Assembly: GCF_018446385.1 (NCBI RefSeq)
Contig: NC_056004.1
Location: forward strand, 26,728,492-26,792,491
Direction: 5' to 3'
Length of the DNA: 64,000 bases
Origin: Zingiber officinale
Lineage: Eukaryota; Streptophyta; Magnoliopsida; Zingiberales; Zingiberaceae
The translations under genes and the position numbers were made by a program. The notes under the pieces are model-generated. The model did no database searches, had not been told where the DNA came from, and saw only the letters and a program-made list of their open reading frames with translations. Shown piece after piece: positions 60,616 to 64,000 of this stretch (positions are counted from its first letter, which is position 1; each line of letters opens with the position of its first letter).

Positions 60616-61710
60616 TGTTGGATCGTAGACGTTCGATAGAGGGGGGGTGAATATTGAAAAACGTTCGAACAGAAGTAAACGTAGCAGAAAAGTAAAACAA
60701 TGCTAACACAATTCACTTTACTTGGTTCGGAGCCTGTGTCGACTCTTACTCCAAGGCCCACGGTCGTTGACCGCTTTCGGTGGGCAATCACTATCAATTC
60801 GAATATTACAAAGTTTAAGTACAAGAATTAATAGAGAAAGAAAATACCGACAATAAAATGAAAAACAAAACCAGCACTGAGTCGGAAAGCTTTTCGTGGC
60901 GTCGCGAGAGCACAGAGGAGTAGATCTTGGATTCTAATTTGTTGTTGAAGCTTCACCCCTGCCCCTTCTTTTATATGAGGCTCGGGGTGCCCCAGATCCC
61001 TTCCGGGCACCCTGGTGAGACGTGGCAGGTCCAACCAGCGAGCTCCACGTGGCGACAACGCGTTCAGGATAAAAGTTGCCTCCCGGGCGCCTGGATCCCT
61101 TCCGGGTGCTCGGATCCCCTCCGAGCGCCCGGACCACCTTTTTCCAGGGAACACTTTTCCTACAAAACAAGGTTAGTCCGAGGCAAATAGATAATGTATA
61201 TCCTGCAAAACAAAGTGTTAGCACAGTTTATAAGTTCAATATAAAAGGTATGACTTAGATTCCGTCTTTCCGAGACCGAAATCTAGTCACGATCTCGACT
61301 TAGATATCTGAAATAGATCTAAGTTGGATCGACGCCTAATGTTCCCCTCCCGGGAACGCGTCCTCACAGTCACTCCCTTCCAGTGACTTACCTTTACTCA
61401 CCTGCCAGACGTTCGGTCAGCCCTTCGACCCGTCTGGACTTCTCGCCAAGCGTCCGGTCAGCCCGTCGACCCGCTTGGACTTCTCGCCAGCTATCCGGTC
61501 AGCCAGTCGACCTAGCTAGACTTCTCGCCAAGCGTCCGGTCAGCCCGTCGACCCGGTTGCACTTCGTGCCAGACATCCGGTCAGCTGGTCGACCTGTCTG
61601 GACTTTGTCTGCACACTCGGTCAGAGTGTTAGATCCTGACAAACCTAACTTAATTTGATTTGTCATTCATCAAAACCTGAGTTAGACCGTTAGTGCTAAC
61701 CGCACCAACA
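60616..61710 (-). repeat. 5' LTR of the gag-less element
   Basis: 1095 bp, TGTTGGATCG...CACCAACA, same layout as 53700-54757. Confidence 0.9.
61404..61608. repeat. Five 41-bp hairpin repeats (5' LTR of gag-less element)
   Basis: The same unit family; the fourth unit has CCAAGCG facing CGGTTGC, with two mismatches. Confidence 0.88.
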
Positions 61711-62362
61711 GTAAGCTCCTCCGTTCGTGCCCCTTTTATAGCACAATTCAAGCTAAAACCTGCTGGAATTTAAAAACCTATGTACAACTTGTTTCATTTG
61801 TTCAAAGCTTATACTTTTATACTTCAAAATAATAATAAATTCTCTCTTGGGCCCAGGCGTAGTACCAAAGCACGCTCCCTAATAGAGGCCAGGGTAGCGA
61901 GCCACCGGTCCTACGAGGGTAAAGACCTTGGTCTTACCAGGGCCAAGACCTCGGACTTGGTCACCTGGATTTATTTTTACGACAACCTTAGAAGTCGGGT
62001 ACAAGCCTCTTAAAATAAAATACTCATTATCTGGTTAGTACTCCTAACACAAAATGCCTCGGCATTCCTTCGAGCACTTGGCGTGCTGCCGATCCCAATT
62101 CCAAAATTTGGGGATCCCATCAAGGCCTTGGCCTCTCTTTATTATAGTTACTCATACACCTCTAAAGAGTTTAATAGAACACCTATATTCTACATACAAG
62201 CAGATCCTAGGGTTTTTATAGAGCAACAGAATTCTTTAAGCATGCTACAACAGAAATGAAAAGGAGAAGGCAAATCTCGGAACTACTCTTAAACCTCTAA
62301 CAACCTCAATTCTGTACAGCATGTTCCGGAAGTCAAGAAGGAAAACTAAATCCCTAGCAACC

Positions 62363-63570
62363 TCAATTCTGTACAGCATATTCCGAAGGTAAAGAAAAGA
62401 AAATCGAAGCTCGAAACTACCCTTACTGCAGGTGAGTAACACTTACCTTTGTTCTTGGACTTACAACCGGAAAAAAAACGACTTCTAGGTTTTCAGAGAC
62501 TTGAAAATTTTGGCAACTTCTTTACGTCTACGCATTCTCCTCGACGAGGTGATCGCGATGGTGTGGAAGGCTCTCGGAGGACACCCTGGATCGGTCGCCG
62601 GAGAGAAGCCCTAGGTCCTTCTTCGTTTTCGCCCAAGAGGAGCCGACGCAGTGCGCGAGAGGAGGAGGAGGAGAGGTTTAAGTCACGAGAGAAATAAAAC
62701 CCAATTCCTCTCTTAACTTATCCCTCTTTATACCTAGGGTATTTCTGTTATCTATTACCACGTAAATTTATTTTTGCCCTCTATTTGATCAGCACGGCCT
62801 TGCTGGGTTCTTGGTCGTCCGAAACAACTTAAGGCTTTGCTTAACTAGAGGTCTCCAGTTTGATCCTTGGCTCGACCTCTTTTTGCCTCAACTTTGTTTC
62901 TTTTGGTAAAAATACCAAACAAACTCCGAAAATTGCATAAAAATATTCTAAAATTTCTAAAATACTCAATTCTGTACAGCATATTCCGAAGGTAAAGAAA
63001 AGGAAATCGAAGCTCGAAACTACCCTTACTACAGGTGAGTAACACTTACCTTTGTTCTTGGACTTACAACCGGAAAAAAAAATGGCTTCTAGGTTTTCTG
63101 AGACTTGCAAATTTCGGCAACTTCTTCACGTCTACGCGTTCTCCTCGACGAGGTGATCGCGATGGTGTGGAAGGCTCTCGGAGGACACCCTGGACCGGTC
63201 GCCGGAGAGAAGCCCTAGGTCCTTCTTCGTTTTCGCCCAAGAGGAGCCGACGCCGTGCGCGAGAGGAGGAGGAGAGGTTTAGGTCACGAGAGAAATAAAA
63301 CCCAATTCCTCTCTTAACTTATTCCTCTTTATTCCTAGGGTATTTCTGTTATCTATTACCACATAAATTTATTTTCACCCTCTATTTGATCAGCATGGTC
63401 CTGCTGGGTTCTTGGTCATCCAAAACAACTTAAGGCTTTGCTTAACTAGAGGTCTCCGGTTCGATCCTTGGCTCGGCCTCTTTTTGCCTCAACTTTGTTT
63501 TTTTTTTTTTTTTTTGGTAAAAATATCAAACGAACTCCAAAAATTATATAAAAATACTCTAAAATTTCTA
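62363..63570. repeat. Tandem duplication with a 604-bp offset in chromoviral LTR B
   Basis: The block beginning CAATTCTGTACAGCATATTCC at 62363 recurs at 62967, and the copies stay similar to about 63570. Differences are scattered substitutions and short indels such as GGAGGAGGAGGAG against GGAGGAGGAG and a longer T run. A shorter first copy of the opening motif lies at about 62306. Confidence 0.9.
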
Positions 63571-63688
63571 AAAATCTCTAGAATATTTCTAAAGCATTTC
63601 TAAATATTTATAAACACTTTTAGCACTCGTAATGAGGAAATTTGGGTTGTTACAATTCCCCATACCTTATAAAAGTTCGTCCTCGAAC

Positions 63689-64000
63689 TTAGAATAATTC
63701 TGAATATCTCTGTCTCATACTGTCCTCACGCTCCCAAGTAGTTTCCTCGCGATTCTGATTTTGCCAAATGACCTTCACTAGTGGTACTTCTTTGTTCCTT
63801 AGTCTCTTAACTTCTCTATCCACTATCTGTGTAGGTCTGCTCTCATAGCTAAGATCCTCCTAGATCTGCACTAACTGAGGCTGAATCACTTGGCTAGGGT
63901 TGTGGAGGCACTTCTTTAGCATGGAGACATGAAATCCATTGTGTATTGCTGACATGTCTTGTGGTAAGTCCAGCTTGTAAGCTACTTTCCCAATCCTCTC
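63689..64000 (-). pseudogene. Chromovirus B: C-terminal pol with chromodomain (partial, runs off window)
   Basis: The minus strand reads RIGKVAYKLDLPQDMSAIHN, GFHVSMLKKCLHNPSQV and then the chromodomain VKVIWQNQNREETTWERED, ending SELF with TAA at 63689. One in-frame TAG lies at 63860-63862 (after QLVQI). The remaining integrase, RT and gag lie beyond the right edge. The chromodomain identifies a Tekay/Del-like chromovirus. Confidence 0.9.

Larger units (their letters stand above)
53700..61710 (-). mobile_element. Related LTR element lacking gag and pol, TSD GTAAG, with two nested insertions
   Basis: LTRs 53700-54757 and 60616-61710 (TGTTGGATCG...CAACA) have perfect GTAAG duplications (53695-53699, 61711-61715). 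The primer site TGGTATCAGAGCAGGTACC is at 60595-60613. The internal sequence left after removing insertions consists only of 54758-55029 (next to the purine tract), 57985-58058 and 60456-60594. The last two match the leader just beside the primer site in 44399-53226 (for example 'cttggattagtagtgcggga'). So gag, the AT array and the extra ORF are absent. Confidence 0.88.
43716..63654 (-). mobile_element. 3' LTR of chromodomain element B, split by two nested elements
   Basis: Outer ends TGTAACGATC (43716) and GGGTTGTTACA (63654) form the inverted LTR termini. Minus-strand pol begins right of 63654 after a purine tract (TATGGGGAAT), so this is its 3' LTR. The LTR pieces are 43716-44398, 53232-53699 and 61716-63654, about 3.1 kb once the two insertions are removed. 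The pieces show no coding features. Confidence 0.75.

Overview
This window is nuclear DNA from a flowering plant with a large, transposon-packed genome. Both host genes are intron-rich and plant-typical, the LTR retrotransposons belong to plant lineages (Tat and chromodomain Ty3/gypsy, Ty1/copia), and there are CACTA and hAT-like DNA transposons. A monocot, perhaps of the ginger order, is my guess from the general look of the repeats; the sequence does not prove it.

Only two host genes are visible, both on the minus strand. At 16160-18597 lies an 11-exon gene for an RGLG-type E3 ubiquitin ligase (copine-like von Willebrand A domain plus C-terminal RING, 442 residues, likely N-myristoylated). 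At 25796-29275 lies a 3-exon gene for a tail-anchored ER cytochrome b5 (134 residues) with a 3-kb first intron. Between them sit a hAT-like MITE (20308-20812) and a 3.9-kb CACTA element (20962-24866). Every splice junction proposed has GT/AG and keeps the frame.

Left flank (1-15 kb): a decayed minus-strand chromodomain Ty3/gypsy element (LTR <1-2075; integrase, RNase H and RT remnants to about 6440). It is interrupted by a MITE (3011-5061) that itself carries a solo LTR (3186-4788, target duplication GAATA). Then comes the 3' part and LTR of a plus-strand gag-type element (about 6441-12472) with two long AT-rich repeat arrays, an LTR-like piece, and a decayed copia gag-protease remnant.

Right flank (30.5-64 kb) is a nest of retrotransposons resolved here by terminal sequences and 5-bp target-site duplications (TSDs). 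A Tat-lineage Ty3/gypsy element (30552-42702, TSD ACTAG) sits in a copia remnant. Its gag-pol is on the minus strand with six premature stops. It also carries an intron-containing ORF on the opposite strand, split by a solo LTR (32998-34139, TSD ACTTC). The two coding units converge on nine copies of a 64-bp repeat. Next, a partial LTR (42980-43715) is broken by the 3-kb LTR of another chromodomain element (43716-63654, pol continuing past the window). That LTR is broken in turn by two related elements: 44399-53226 (TSD ATAAC; gag plus an extra ORF but no recognisable pol) and 53700-61710 (TSD GTAAG; no gag or pol). The second holds a truncated chromoviral LTR and a solo LTR (58059-60455, TSD AGATT).

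The most unusual signals are the gag-only family with its extra ORF, and the 41-bp hairpin repeats in its LTRs, whose stems differ between repeats while pairing is mostly retained.
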